A DNA stretch of 64,000 nt, from positions 56,477-120,476 of the forward strand of contig CANQXZ010000001.1 in assembly GCA_947627955.1 (NCBI GenBank), in the 5' to 3' direction. Made by a program: the position numbers and the translations under genes. The stretch is from an uncultured Clostridia bacterium (lineage in GTDB: Bacteria; Bacillota; Clostridia; Christensenellales; Borkfalkiaceae). Under the pieces are notes generated by a model. The model had not been told where the DNA came from. It ran no database searches and saw nothing but the letters and a program-made list of their open reading frames with translations. This document shows, piece after piece, positions 20,638 to 29,311 of the stretch (positions are counted from its first letter, which is position 1; the number at the start of each line of letters is the position of its first letter).

Positions 20638-20666
20638 TTGCTTTTTTTTGTCATTGGCGTTATAAT
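20638..20666 (+). promoter_or_regulatory. Promoter of the dCMP deaminase gene
   Basis: TTGCTT (20638-20643), 17-bp spacer, TATAAT (20661-20666), followed by a CGGAG ribosome binding site and ATG at 20690. Confidence 0.65.
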
Positions 20667-20689
20667 ATTTCCGTAACGGAGAAGCGCTT

Positions 20690-21145
20690 ATGGATAAATG
20701 GGATAAACGGTTCATGGAAATGACCGAGCAGATCGGCACGTGGTCGAGCTGCTTTCAGGAAAACAGGCACGTCGGGGCTGTGATAGTCAAAAATAAGCGG
20801 ATAATCGCCACGGGCTACAACGGCGCCCCGCAGGGTATAAAGAGCTGCGTGGACAAGCAAGAGTGTTTGAGGAAAAAGCTGAACATTAAGAGCGGCACCA
20901 TGCATGAACTCTGTTATGCCGTTCACGCCGAGCAGAACGCCATCATTCAGGCGGCGCGCGTCGGGTGCAGCGTAGAGGGGTGCACGCTCTATTGTACTCA
21001 CCAGCCCTGCGTGATTTGCGCAAAAATAATCATAAACGCGGGTATCGCCCGCGTGGTATACAAAGAGGGCTATCCCGACAACTTTTCGCTCCAACTCTTC
21101 GAAGAGGCGGGCGTAAAGCTCGAAAAATACGGCGATCTTCAATAA
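20690..21145 (+). CDS. Deoxycytidylate (dCMP) deaminase family protein
   Basis: 151-residue zinc deaminase that converts dCMP to dUMP for dTTP synthesis (ComEB type). The zinc site is visible as VHAEQNA (His and catalytic Glu) and QPCVICAK (two Cys). N-terminal SSCFQENRHVGAVIVKN is typical. It is the first gene of a short plus-strand run with a cyclophilin and purB. Confidence 0.92.
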   Translation: MDKWDKRFMEMTEQIGTWSSCFQENRHVGAVIVKNKRIIATGYNGAPQGIKSCVDKQECLRKKLNIKSGTMHELCYAVHAEQNAIIQAARVGCSVEGCTLYCTHQPCVICAKIIINAGIARVVYKEGYPDNFSLQLFEEAGVKLEKYGDLQ

Positions 21146-21158
21146 AAAGGAGCAGATA

Positions 21159-21686
21159 ATGCAAAATCCCCAAGTCACCATAGAAATGGAAAACGGCAAA
21201 AAAATCGTAGCCGAACTCTATCCCGACAAGGCTCCCAACACGGTGAACAACTTCATTTCCCTCGTGAAGAACAAATTTTACGACGGGCTGATCTTTCACC
21301 GCGTGATAAAGGACTTCATGATACAGGGCGGCGACCCCACGGGCAAGGGGATAGGCGGTCCGGGTTACAGGATCAAGGGCGAATTCGCCCTGAACGGCTT
21401 CGATAGCAACGACATTAAGCACATGCGGGGCGTGCTGTCCATGGCGCGGGCGGCGGATCCCGATTCCGCGGGTTCGCAGTTCTTCATTATGCACGGCAAC
21501 GCCTCTTATCTCGACGGGCAATACGCCGCGTTCGGAAAAGTAGTGGAGGGCATGGATACGGTCGACGGCATAGCCTGCGTCGCATGCGATTGGAACGATA
21601 AGCCCTTAAAGCCCCAGACAATGAAGAGGGTAACCGTTGAAACTTTCGGCGCGGAATATCCCGAGCCGCGTAAATACTCAAAATAA
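21159..21686 (+). CDS. Peptidyl-prolyl cis-trans isomerase, cyclophilin type
   Basis: 175-residue single-domain cyclophilin that speeds proline isomerisation in protein folding. Motifs: FHRVIKDFMIQGGDPTGKG, GSQFFIMHG and YAAFGKVVEGMD. There is no signal peptide, so it is cytoplasmic. An AAGGAG site precedes the ATG. It lies 13 bp after the deaminase and 12 bp before purB. Confidence 0.95.
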   Translation: MQNPQVTIEMENGKKIVAELYPDKAPNTVNNFISLVKNKFYDGLIFHRVIKDFMIQGGDPTGKGIGGPGYRIKGEFALNGFDSNDIKHMRGVLSMARAADPDSAGSQFFIMHGNASYLDGQYAAFGKVVEGMDTVDGIACVACDWNDKPLKPQTMKRVTVETFGAEYPEPRKYSK

Positions 21687-21698
21687 AAAGGACAGGAT

Positions 21699-23132
21699 AT
21701 GGACAATTCTATCTATCAGAACCCCCTCACGACAAGATACGCGAGCCGCGAAATGGCGGAAAATTTTTCCGATAAAAAGCGGATCGGACTGTGGAGAAAG
21801 CTGTGGATCGCTCTCGCCGAATCCGAAATGGAGCTCGGGCTGAACATAACGAAAGAGCAGGTCGACGAGCTGAAAGCTCACGCCGACGACATAAATTTCG
21901 ACCTTGCCGAACAGTACGAAAGGGAGGTGCGCCACGACGTTATGGCGCACGTCAAGGCTTATGGCGCGCAGGCGCCTTCGGCTAAACCGATAATCCACCT
22001 CGGGGCGACGAGCTGCTTTGTCGACTGCAATTCGGAGCTTATCGTTATTTCCGACGCGATAAAGATAATCAAATCAAAACTCGTCAACGTTATAGACAAA
22101 CTTGCCCGTTTTGCCGACAAGTACAAGGAGCTGCCGACCCTCGGCTTCACACACCTACAGCCCGCGCAGCTGACCACCGTCGGAAAGCGCGCAACGCTGT
22201 GGATACAGGACCTTATCATGGACTATCATAGCCTCGTGAATTTGCAGGATTCTTTCAAACTGCGGGGCGTTAAGGGGACCACGGGCACGCAGGCGAGCTT
22301 TATGGAGCTCTTTTCCGGCGACGAAGATAAGGTAAAGGAGCTTGAAAAGCGCGTCGTAAAAAAACTCGGCTACGACAGGGTTTACGGCGTAACGGGTCAG
22401 ACCTATCCGAGAAAATTTGACTACAACGTCTTGTGCGTGCTGTCGCAGATAGCGCAGAGCGCATATAAATTCTCCAACGACATACGCATTCTCCAGAACA
22501 TGAAGGAGATAGAGGAGCCCTTCGAAAAATCGCAGATAGGCTCTTCGGCAATGGCGTATAAGCGCAATCCCATGAGGTGCGAGCGGATAGGCTCGCTCTC
22601 GAGATACGTTATTTCCCTTCCCATGAACTGCGCGATAACCGCGGGAACGCAGTGGTTCGAAAGGACGCTCGACGACTCCGCTAACAGGCGGATAGTCATA
22701 GCGCAGGCGTTCCTCGCGCTGGACGGCGTGCTGAATATCTATATGAACGTAGCCGACAATCTCGTCGTCTACGACAAGGTCATAACAAAGCATATCGCCG
22801 CCGAACTGCCGTTTATGGCGACGGAAAATATCATGATGGAGTGCGTAAAGGCGGGGAAAGACAGGCAGGAGGTCCACGAAAGGATAAGGGTACTTTCGAT
22901 GGAAGCCGCCGCAAACGTGAAAAAAGAGGGCAAGGACAACAACCTTATCGCGCTCATACAAAAAGATCCGTTCTTTGAGCCTGTGCACGGACAACTCGAA
23001 AAGATCCTCGACGCGAAAAAATTTATCGGCAGGGCGCCCTCGCAGGTCAGCGAATTTATCCAAAGCGAAGTAAAGCCCGTCCTCGACGAAAATTCGGGGC
23101 TTCTCGGACTTAGTGGAGAAGTGCGAGTTTAA
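21699..23132 (+). CDS. purB: Adenylosuccinate lyase
   Basis: 477 residues, fumarase/aspartase superfamily. It acts twice in purine synthesis, on SAICAR and on adenylosuccinate. The signature loop GSSAMAYKRNPMRCERI holds the catalytic Ser. GATSCFVDCN and the TLGFTHLQPAQ segment are also present. An AAAGGA ribosome site precedes the ATG. No other purine genes adjoin it. Copy 2 of the 19-bp element begins 5 bp after the stop. Confidence 0.96.
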   Translation: MDNSIYQNPLTTRYASREMAENFSDKKRIGLWRKLWIALAESEMELGLNITKEQVDELKAHADDINFDLAEQYEREVRHDVMAHVKAYGAQAPSAKPIIHLGATSCFVDCNSELIVISDAIKIIKSKLVNVIDKLARFADKYKELPTLGFTHLQPAQLTTVGKRATLWIQDLIMDYHSLVNLQDSFKLRGVKGTTGTQASFMELFSGDEDKVKELEKRVVKKLGYDRVYGVTGQTYPRKFDYNVLCVLSQIAQSAYKFSNDIRILQNMKEIEEPFEKSQIGSSAMAYKRNPMRCERIGSLSRYVISLPMNCAITAGTQWFERTLDDSANRRIVIAQAFLALDGVLNIYMNVADNLVVYDKVITKHIAAELPFMATENIMMECVKAGKDRQEVHERIRVLSMEAAANVKKEGKDNNLIALIQKDPFFEPVHGQLEKILDAKKFIGRAPSQVSEFIQSEVKPVLDENSGLLGLSGEVRV

Positions 23133-23136
23133 CGGT

Positions 23137-23155
23137 TTATGTTACGCATAGTACT
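23137..23155 (-). repeat. Dispersed 19-bp element, copy 2 (after purB)
   Basis: TTATGTTACGCATAGTACT on the plus strand, intergenic, between the purB stop and the tRNA-Trp terminator. Confidence 0.7.
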
Positions 23156-23160
23156 CTGTA

Positions 23161-23192
23161 AATAAAAAATTCCAACCCCAAAGGGCTGGAAT
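23161..23192 (-). terminator. Terminator of tRNA-Trp
   Basis: 10-bp stem (23169-23178 and 23183-23192) with one G-U pair in the minus-strand RNA and a 4-nt loop, followed on that strand by TTTTTATT. Confidence 0.8.
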
Positions 23193-23194
23193 TT

Positions 23195-23269
23195 TGGCAG
23201 GGGAGACACGATTCGAACATGCAACCGACGGTTTTGGAGACCGCGACTCTACCGTTGAGCTACTCCCCT
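23195..23269 (-). tRNA. tRNA-Trp (anticodon CCA)
   Basis: Read on the minus strand, it forms a complete cloverleaf: acceptor AGGGGAG/CTCCCCT, anticodon loop CTCCAAA with anticodon CCA, T loop TTCGAAT, discriminator G and an encoded CCA end. It has its own promoter and terminator. Confidence 0.95.
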
Positions 23270-23290
23270 AAAAGTTTCTGAACGCATTAA

Positions 23291-23319
23291 ATTATATAAT
23301 ATCGGTCAATATTAGTCAA
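23291..23319 (-). promoter_or_regulatory. Promoter of tRNA-Trp
   Basis: Minus strand TTGACT (23319-23314), 17-bp spacer, TATAAT (23296-23291), near consensus as expected for a stable RNA gene. Confidence 0.8.
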
Positions 23320-23339
23320 CTGTTTTTGGAGATAATTTT

Positions 23340-24143
23340 ATGAGGAAAAAATTTAAACTCGGGGTTATCGGTTGCGGTTTTATGGCTTCCGCAATAATAC
23401 GCGGAGCCGTTTTGTCGGACTTTTTATCGCCCAAAAAGATAATTGCGAGCGACATACTCGAGAGCGCGCTCGACAAGATCGGCGAAACGGGAGTATATAC
23501 CTGCAACAGCAACAAGTACGTTGCCGAAAACAGCGAGTTCGTGTTGCTGGCTGTCAAGCCGCAGAATTTCGAGGGCGTTGCAAAGAGTTTCGGCGACGCT
23601 AAGCCCGAAAAGATAATTTCTGTCATGGCGGGAATTACCAAAAAGCGCATAAAGAGCTTGCTCGGCGACGTGCTCGTGGCGCGCTGTATGCCCAATTTGC
23701 CCTGTTCGATAGGCAGCGGGGCGATAGGCGCGGACCTTTGCGACTTTTCCGACGGCGACGATTCGGAGTTTATAATAAAGGTTTTGGACAATCTCGGGAC
23801 AGTGCTCATGGTCGGGGAAGAGAAGATGGATGCAGTGGGCGCCATAAACGCCGGCGGACCCGTGTATGCGTTCATGCTCATCGACAGTCTGATAGACGCG
23901 GGCGTAAAACAGGGGCTTACGCGCGACGAAGCCAAGGTTCTTGCCGTGCAGACCGTTTTGGGCAGCGCGGAGATGGTGCGTCGGGAAGAAGAGCCGCTTT
24001 CCGACCTTATAATGAGCGTGTGCGGCAAGGGCGGCGCAACGCTCGAAGCGGTCAAAATTCTGGAAGAAAACAACTTCCGCGGCGCTGTCGCAAAGGCAGT
24101 TGAGTCCAGCGTGAAGCGCGCAAAAGAGTTGACCGACAGATGA
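23340..24143 (+). CDS. proC: Pyrroline-5-carboxylate reductase
   Basis: 267 residues. Catalyses the last step of proline synthesis with NAD(P)H. The N-terminal Rossmann motif is GVIGCGFMASAI. The C-terminal signature region is present around GPVYAFMLIDSLIDAGVKQG. GGAG lies 8-9 nt before the ATG. It overlaps rnhA by 4 bp. No other proline genes are near. Confidence 0.95.
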   Translation: MRKKFKLGVIGCGFMASAIIRGAVLSDFLSPKKIIASDILESALDKIGETGVYTCNSNKYVAENSEFVLLAVKPQNFEGVAKSFGDAKPEKIISVMAGITKKRIKSLLGDVLVARCMPNLPCSIGSGAIGADLCDFSDGDDSEFIIKVLDNLGTVLMVGEEKMDAVGAINAGGPVYAFMLIDSLIDAGVKQGLTRDEAKVLAVQTVLGSAEMVRREEEPLSDLIMSVCGKGGATLEAVKILEENNFRGAVAKAVESSVKRAKELTDR

Positions 24144-24586
24144 AAAAGGTTATCCTGTATACCGACGGAGCCTGTTCGGGCAATCCGGGCACGGGCGGCT
24201 GGGGCGCGGTCCTCATATATAAAGGCGTCGAAAAGAGGATCTCGGGCGCCTGCCCCGATACCACCAACAACAGAATGGAGATGACTGCGGTCATCGAGGG
24301 GCTCAAATGCCTTAAAGAGCCCTGCGAAGTGGAAATTTACAGCGATTCGGCATATACCGTAAACGCCTTTTTGAACGGCTGGGTGGAGTCGTGGCGGGCA
24401 AACGGCTTCAAAAAAGCGGACGGCAAGCCCGTTTTAAACGAAGACCTATGGCGGGAACTGCTGTCGCTTACTTGCAGCCACTCCGTCAAATTCATAAAGG
24501 TAAAGGGGCACGCGGACAACGAATACAACAATATCTGCGACAAACTTGCCACCGACGCGGTCAAAAACTACAAGCCCGTATTATAA
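24140..24586 (+). CDS. rnhA: Ribonuclease HI
   Basis: 148 residues. Cleaves RNA in RNA-DNA hybrids. The four acidic catalytic residues are visible: Asp in YTDGACSGNPG, Glu in NNRMEMTAVIEGL, Asp in IYSDSAYTVNA and Asp in GHADNEYNN. It starts within the end of proC. Full-length RNase HI with no N-terminal hybrid-binding domain. Confidence 0.96.
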   Translation: MKKVILYTDGACSGNPGTGGWGAVLIYKGVEKRISGACPDTTNNRMEMTAVIEGLKCLKEPCEVEIYSDSAYTVNAFLNGWVESWRANGFKKADGKPVLNEDLWRELLSLTCSHSVKFIKVKGHADNEYNNICDKLATDAVKNYKPVL

Positions 24587-24618
24587 AAAATCCGTAACTT
24601 AATATAATAATAGTGTTA

Positions 24619-25524
24619 ATGAAGCGCATAGAGTTTTTAAAACACTGTTTGGCTATTTTGGCAGTTGTGCTTTTCAGTGCGGTTGCCTTTCTTTTTGCAG
24701 CTTATGGGTTTTTATATAAAAACATACCTTTCACCGAGGAATATTTCGACGTCCTGTTCTGGTCGGCGTTCGCTCTCGCTTGCGCCGCGGCGGTTGCGGG
24801 CATAGTATTTTATCTTTTGGGACTGACTACCGCGTACCGCCTTTTGATATGCGTGCTTGTATTTGCGGACATATGCGCAGCCGTCTTTTACGGGCTGTGC
24901 GCAAGCGGATTGATAGGCAAGATAAACAGCGTGGAGGGGCTCAGGGAATATATCGGGCGGGCAGGCGCCGCCGCGGCGGTAATATATATAGTTTTTTGCT
25001 TTTTGCAAGTGGTGCTGCTGCCCGTGCCGGGATCTGTTGCCGTGGCAGTGGGCGTGGCGATGTTCGGACCCCTCAAATGCGCGATCTACGGATTTATCGG
25101 CATCGTTGCCGGGTCGTTCGTGGCGTTTTTCACGGGCAGATGGATAGGCTATAAAGCCGTATGCTGGATCGTCGGCAAGGAAAACCTCGACAAATGGCTG
25201 AACAAATTGAAGGGCAAGGACTACCTTATCCTGTCGCTCATGTTTTTGTTGCCCATGTTCCCGGACGACGTGCTGTGTTTTGTGGCGGGGCTGTCCTCGA
25301 TGACGTGGGTATATTTTACCGTAATGATAACCGTAACTCGCGCTCTTTCAGTATTTTCAACGGCTTATTCGTTCGAACTCATACCGTTCACCACGTGGTG
25401 GGGGATACTGATTTGGGTCGTGCTTGCGATACTCGTGGCGCTCTCGTTCTGGCTCGTATTAAAATTTTCTGACGACATCGACGCGTTCATAAAGGCTAAA
25501 TTCAAGCTGAAAAAAGGTGATTGA
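24619..25524 (+). CDS. TVP38/TMEM64 (DedA-like) membrane protein
   Basis: 301 residues from the ATG at 24619; a GTG two codons upstream is an alternative. It is an integral membrane protein with about six to seven hydrophobic segments. The conserved core is GPLKCAIYGFIGIVAGS...FFTGRWIGYKAV, then MFLLPMFPDDVLCFVAGLSSM. Proteins of this family are linked to lipid flipping and membrane homeostasis, but the exact role here is unknown. No ribosome binding site is visible. A TATAAT at 24603-24608 sits only 10 nt before the ATG, so the mRNA could be leaderless, though no good -35 is present. Confidence 0.85.
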   Translation: MKRIEFLKHCLAILAVVLFSAVAFLFAAYGFLYKNIPFTEEYFDVLFWSAFALACAAAVAGIVFYLLGLTTAYRLLICVLVFADICAAVFYGLCASGLIGKINSVEGLREYIGRAGAAAAVIYIVFCFLQVVLLPVPGSVAVAVGVAMFGPLKCAIYGFIGIVAGSFVAFFTGRWIGYKAVCWIVGKENLDKWLNKLKGKDYLILSLMFLLPMFPDDVLCFVAGLSSMTWVYFTVMITVTRALSVFSTAYSFELIPFTTWWGILIWVVLAILVALSFWLVLKFSDDIDAFIKAKFKLKKGD

Positions 25525-25651
25525 CGGTCATCTTTTTTTGTTTGCCAAAAACAAAAAAATCTTTTTGATAAAAAAATATCAAATTTGATTGCTTTTAAAG
25601 TTTTGTGTGCTAAAATGGTATATGAGGAAATTTGGCTTTCTGGAGTATTTT
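25525..25651 (+). promoter_or_regulatory. AT-rich control region before the decarboxylase cluster
   Basis: It contains an inverted repeat TTTGATA-N6-TATCAAA (around 25564-25583) and an extended -10-like TGCTAAAAT ending at 25617. GGAG lies about 7 nt before the ATG at 25652. The repeat could be an operator or part of a weak terminator. Confidence 0.35.
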
Positions 25652-27028
25652 ATGGATAAAATCAGCTTATTGCAGATGCGTAAGCAACAGTTGTTCGAGG
25701 CGGGAAAAACTATCCGCGAAGAGATAAATTCTCTTATCGACGAGGACAGTTTTGTGGAACTTTCCGCTTACAGTTTTTCCAAAAACGAATTTTACGGCGA
25801 AGAAGCGCAGGGAGAGGGAGTAGTTACCGGTTTTGCGACCGTTGACGACTATCCTTTTTATATTGTGGCGCAAAATCCCGCTGTGTTATCCGGCGGGGTG
25901 AGCAAAGCCAACTGCGAAAAAATAGCGAAGTGCCTCAATCAGGCGGAAAAGGCTTCAACGCCCGTCATTTGGCTCTTGTCCTCTCTCGGCGTGCAACTCG
26001 GCGAGGGTATTGGCGCGCTCGAAGGACTTGCCGATCTGATTCTAAAAGCCTCGCAGCTCAAGGGCAGCGTTCCGCAATATCTCATAGTGAACGGCGAAGT
26101 TTACGGACAGCTCTCCGTGCTCTCCGCAATTGCAGATTTTACCTTTTTCATAGAAAAGAAGAGCGTACTTGCACTCACGAGCCCTCTCGTGATCTCCGCG
26201 CACGACGGCAAAAATCTCCCCAAGGAGAAGATAGGCGGATACGCCGCCCATACAAATACGGGGATCGCCGCTTTCGAAATCAAAGACCTCAAAGCGGCGC
26301 GGGAAAAAATTTCCGCCATCAACGAGATCCTGAACGTCCCCCTTATCGACTGCGACGATCTGAACGAACCGATAGCCGCGCTCGATAAAAAGTGCGGCGT
26401 AAAGGAGATTATGAGTGTTTTCGATAAGGGAAGCACCATAGAGCTCGGCGCGGACCGCTCGCCCGAAGTCAAGTGCGTTTTGGGAAGAGTGGGCGGCATA
26501 GCCGTGGCAGCCGTCGTTTTCTGCGGCGAGGACGGTGTGGAGCTCACCGCCTCCAACGTCAGAAAAATAAAGGATCTCGCTGAATTCGCAAGTTGCTACG
26601 ATCTGCCGTACGTCACATTCGTCAACACGGTCGGTGTCAAGGCGGACATAGAGACGAATTCCGGCACGGCGCTCAAAGAGATCGCCGAACTCGTTTCGAT
26701 GCTCGACTGCGTCGGTTCGGGGAAAATTTCAGTAGTCTACGGCAAGGCGACGGGGCTCGGCTATACGCTCTTTGCCTCAAAATCCATGGGCTACGATTAC
26801 GTATACGCCTTTGCAAACGCCAGAATCGCACTTTTCGACAGCCTTCAGGGCGCCGAAATAGAGTATTCCGGGGACAATAAAGCCGACAAGGCAGCGCTCG
26901 CGCAAAAGTACGGCGACGAAAATTCCGACCCGTTCAACGCCGCCAAGGGTGGATATATAGACAACATTATAAGACCTTCGGCGGTCAGACAATATCTCAT
27001 AGCGTCCTTGCAGACGCTGTTGAAGTGA
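25652..27028 (+). CDS. Carboxyltransferase subunit (acyl-CoA type, MmdA/PccB-like)
   Basis: 458 residues from ATG 25652, chosen for TGGAG seven bases upstream; the frame runs open to 25589. It belongs to the crotonase-fold carboxyltransferase family used by propionyl-CoA carboxylase beta, methylmalonyl-CoA decarboxylase alpha and transcarboxylase 12S. It lines up from the N terminus (RKQQLFEAGKTIREEINSLID) to the C terminus (FNAAKGGYIDNIIRPSAVRQ). It would move CO2 between a CoA ester and the biotin carrier encoded at 27421. It is shorter than the usual about 510 residues. The first half is divergent, so the exact CoA substrate cannot be named. Confidence 0.85.
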   Translation: MDKISLLQMRKQQLFEAGKTIREEINSLIDEDSFVELSAYSFSKNEFYGEEAQGEGVVTGFATVDDYPFYIVAQNPAVLSGGVSKANCEKIAKCLNQAEKASTPVIWLLSSLGVQLGEGIGALEGLADLILKASQLKGSVPQYLIVNGEVYGQLSVLSAIADFTFFIEKKSVLALTSPLVISAHDGKNLPKEKIGGYAAHTNTGIAAFEIKDLKAAREKISAINEILNVPLIDCDDLNEPIAALDKKCGVKEIMSVFDKGSTIELGADRSPEVKCVLGRVGGIAVAAVVFCGEDGVELTASNVRKIKDLAEFASCYDLPYVTFVNTVGVKADIETNSGTALKEIAELVSMLDCVGSGKISVVYGKATGLGYTLFASKSMGYDYVYAFANARIALFDSLQGAEIEYSGDNKADKAALAQKYGDENSDPFNAAKGGYIDNIIRPSAVRQYLIASLQTLLK

Positions 27029-27035
27029 GGGCTGT

Positions 27036-27428
27036 ATGAACATTCTTCTGGACATCGTTCCCGGCACGGAAGATAAAGCGGGCGGCTGGTATTTCACCGA
27101 TAAAGCCGAGGCGCTCATATATGCGGGATTGGGATTTTTGATAGTCTTCGCGGGGATAGTGATAATAATCGCCATAATATGGCTCATAGGATTGCTGATG
27201 CGGAAAACCGACGGTCTCGCCTTTATCACAGACAGGAAGAAGCGGGAAAAACCCGCAGAAGCCGTCTCTGCGGAAACCGTACCCGAAACGGAAGAGGAGC
27301 TTTCCGACGAGGTGACGGCAGCCATCGTCGCGGCGATCTCCGCCTATTACGGCAGTACAGAAAAAGTAAAACCCGATTTCAAAGTCAAGAGAATAAAGAG
27401 AATTCAAGGAGAAAAGAAAAATGCGTAA
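27036..27428 (+). CDS. OadG-like small membrane subunit of the sodium pump decarboxylase
   Basis: 130 residues. One membrane helix (about residues 28-53) is followed by a charged Glu/Ala-rich stretch and a C-terminal segment with LSDEVTAAIVAAISAYYG, typical of OadG/MmdD proteins that hold the complex together. It lies 7 bp after the carboxyltransferase and overlaps the biotin carrier gene by 8 bp. Confidence 0.82.
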   Translation: MNILLDIVPGTEDKAGGWYFTDKAEALIYAGLGFLIVFAGIVIIIAIIWLIGLLMRKTDGLAFITDRKKREKPAEAVSAETVPETEEELSDEVTAAIVAAISAYYGSTEKVKPDFKVKRIKRIQGEKKNA

Positions 27429-27774
27429 TTTTATCGTAACGGTAAACGGAAAGAGCTATGAAGTATCCGTGGACGAAGTCGGTGCGGAGGAAGTCGCGGA
27501 AACCAAGGCGCCCGTTTCACCCGCAAAAATAGCGCCCGCGGCAAAGCCCGCCGCAGCGGCGAACGGCGAAAAAGTTCTGTCGCCTTTCCCCGGGCTTATC
27601 AAAAATCTGCTCGTTGCGGATGGCGCCGCGGTCAAAAAGGACCAGCCCGTGATCGTTCTCGAAGCCATGAAGATGGACAGCGAGATAACGGCTCCCTGCG
27701 ACGGAAAAATAACTTTTAACGTGACAAAGGGCGCTTCCGTCGAGACGAACGCCACGCTTGCGGTGATAGGCTGA
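27421..27774 (+). CDS. Biotin carboxyl carrier protein (decarboxylase gamma / 1.3S type)
   Basis: 117 residues. The N-terminal segment RNFIVTVNGKSYEVSVDE and an Ala/Pro/Lys-rich flexible linker lead to a biotinyl domain with VLEAMKMDSEI, where the Lys is the biotin site. It is the only biotin carrier in the cluster, so both carboxyltransferases (25652 and 29312) presumably use it. Confidence 0.92.
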   Translation: MRNFIVTVNGKSYEVSVDEVGAEEVAETKAPVSPAKIAPAAKPAAAANGEKVLSPFPGLIKNLLVADGAAVKKDQPVIVLEAMKMDSEITAPCDGKITFNVTKGASVETNATLAVIG

Positions 27775-27786
27775 CGGGGGTAACTT

Positions 27787-29301
27787 ATGCAGGGTTTACT
27801 TGCGGTAAACTTCAAGGAGATATTCGGCGAACTGTATAAAGAGATGGGCTTTATGCAGGGCAGTTGGCAGAATTACGTGATGATTCTCATATCGTTCGTG
27901 CTGTTCTATCTTGCCATTGTCAAAAAATTCGAGCCCATGCTTCTTTTGCCGATCGCTTTCGGAATGTTCCTTATAAACATTCCCGGTGCCGAACAGGTGC
28001 TGTGGGGCACCCACAACACGCCGATAATGTCCTTTAAACTCGGCAAGGACGGAGCCACCGAATATGTCGGCGTGTATTCCTACGCGGGCGACAGCATTTA
28101 TATCCGCGAGAATTTCGTCAAAACGGTGGGTTCGACTTCCGTCGTAGAGTATTACAGGTCCTTTGAGGACCTCGTAAACGGCGTCGTGAGCCAGATGGAA
28201 TCCGCCAAATTCAACGCGCTGTACACCCTCGACGGATTTATATCAGGCGCTGTGACCGACAGCGGAACGCTGTTCACAAGTCCTGCGATAATCTGCGATA
28301 CGGTTTCCTATGAAGCGGTAACGGAGAGGGGACTTTTGTGGTATCTCTATTACGGCGTGGATAAAGTTATCTATCCTCCGCTGATATTCCTCGGGATCGG
28401 CGCAATGACCGATTTCGGACCGCTTATCGCCAATCCCAAGAGCATGCTGATAGGCGCGGGCGCGCAGTTGGGGATATTTCTCTGCTTCATTCTCGCCATA
28501 CTTTGCGGCTTTTCCGTCGGCGCGGCGGGGGCGATAGCCATAATTGGCGGCGCGGACGGTCCCACGGCGATAATGGTTACGCAAAAACTTTCGCAAAACC
28601 TGTTGCCGGCGATAGCGATAGCGGCTTATTCGTATATGGCGCTGATCCCCATAATACAAAAGCCCCTCATGAAGCTGCTTACCACAAAAAAGGAGAGGCT
28701 TGTCAGAATGAAACCCCTCCGTCAGGTAAGCAAAATCGAAAAAATTCTCTTCCCCATAGTCGTAACGCTTGTCATGGGATTGATCCTTCCCGACTCGATC
28801 GCCCTGCTCGGAATGCTGATGCTCGGAAACCTCTTGAGGGAATCGGGCGTCGTTGACAGGCTTTCTACACAGGCTCAGAACGGCTTGATGAACACTGTTA
28901 CGATATTCCTCGGCATATCCGTCGGCTGCAAGGCAAAGGGCGAGCTCTTCCTCAGTACGGATACCCTTCTGATAATAGGAATAGGTCTGCTCGCCTTTAT
29001 ATTCGGCACGATAGGCGGCTTGCTCGTGGCAAAGCTCATGTGCAAGCTCACCAAGGGCAAGATAAACCCGCTGATCGGTTCGGCAGGAGTTTCCGCCGTG
29101 CCGATGGCGGCGCGGATCTCGGAGGACGTGGGGAGGGAATACGACCCGCAGAATCACCTTCTCATGCATGCAATGGGACCCAACGTTGCGGGAGTCATAG
29201 GCTCGGCTATCGCCGCGGGCGTACTTTTAGCTTGCTTCGGCGGTAAAGCCGACGCCGCAACCGCACAGGCAGCGATTCAGTCGATAGGTACAATAATTTA
29301 A
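27787..29301 (+). CDS. Sodium-translocating decarboxylase beta subunit (OadB/MmdB/GcdB family)
   Basis: 504-residue polytopic membrane protein that releases CO2 from carboxybiotin and exports sodium ions. Family motifs are clear: YPPLIFLGIGAMTDFGPLIANP, GAAGAIAIIGGADGPTAI and GNLLRESGVVDRLS. Normal length is about 375-430. The extra length comes from a polar insertion of about 110 residues (about 68-181) between the first two membrane segments and the YPPLIFLG motif. The insertion is rich in Ser, Thr, Tyr and Asp and probably lies outside the membrane. A GGGGGT site precedes the ATG. Confidence 0.93.
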   Translation: MQGLLAVNFKEIFGELYKEMGFMQGSWQNYVMILISFVLFYLAIVKKFEPMLLLPIAFGMFLINIPGAEQVLWGTHNTPIMSFKLGKDGATEYVGVYSYAGDSIYIRENFVKTVGSTSVVEYYRSFEDLVNGVVSQMESAKFNALYTLDGFISGAVTDSGTLFTSPAIICDTVSYEAVTERGLLWYLYYGVDKVIYPPLIFLGIGAMTDFGPLIANPKSMLIGAGAQLGIFLCFILAILCGFSVGAAGAIAIIGGADGPTAIMVTQKLSQNLLPAIAIAAYSYMALIPIIQKPLMKLLTTKKERLVRMKPLRQVSKIEKILFPIVVTLVMGLILPDSIALLGMLMLGNLLRESGVVDRLSTQAQNGLMNTVTIFLGISVGCKAKGELFLSTDTLLIIGIGLLAFIFGTIGGLLVAKLMCKLTKGKINPLIGSAGVSAVPMAARISEDVGREYDPQNHLLMHAMGPNVAGVIGSAIAAGVLLACFGGKADAATAQAAIQSIGTII

Positions 29302-29311
29302 CGGAGAAATT

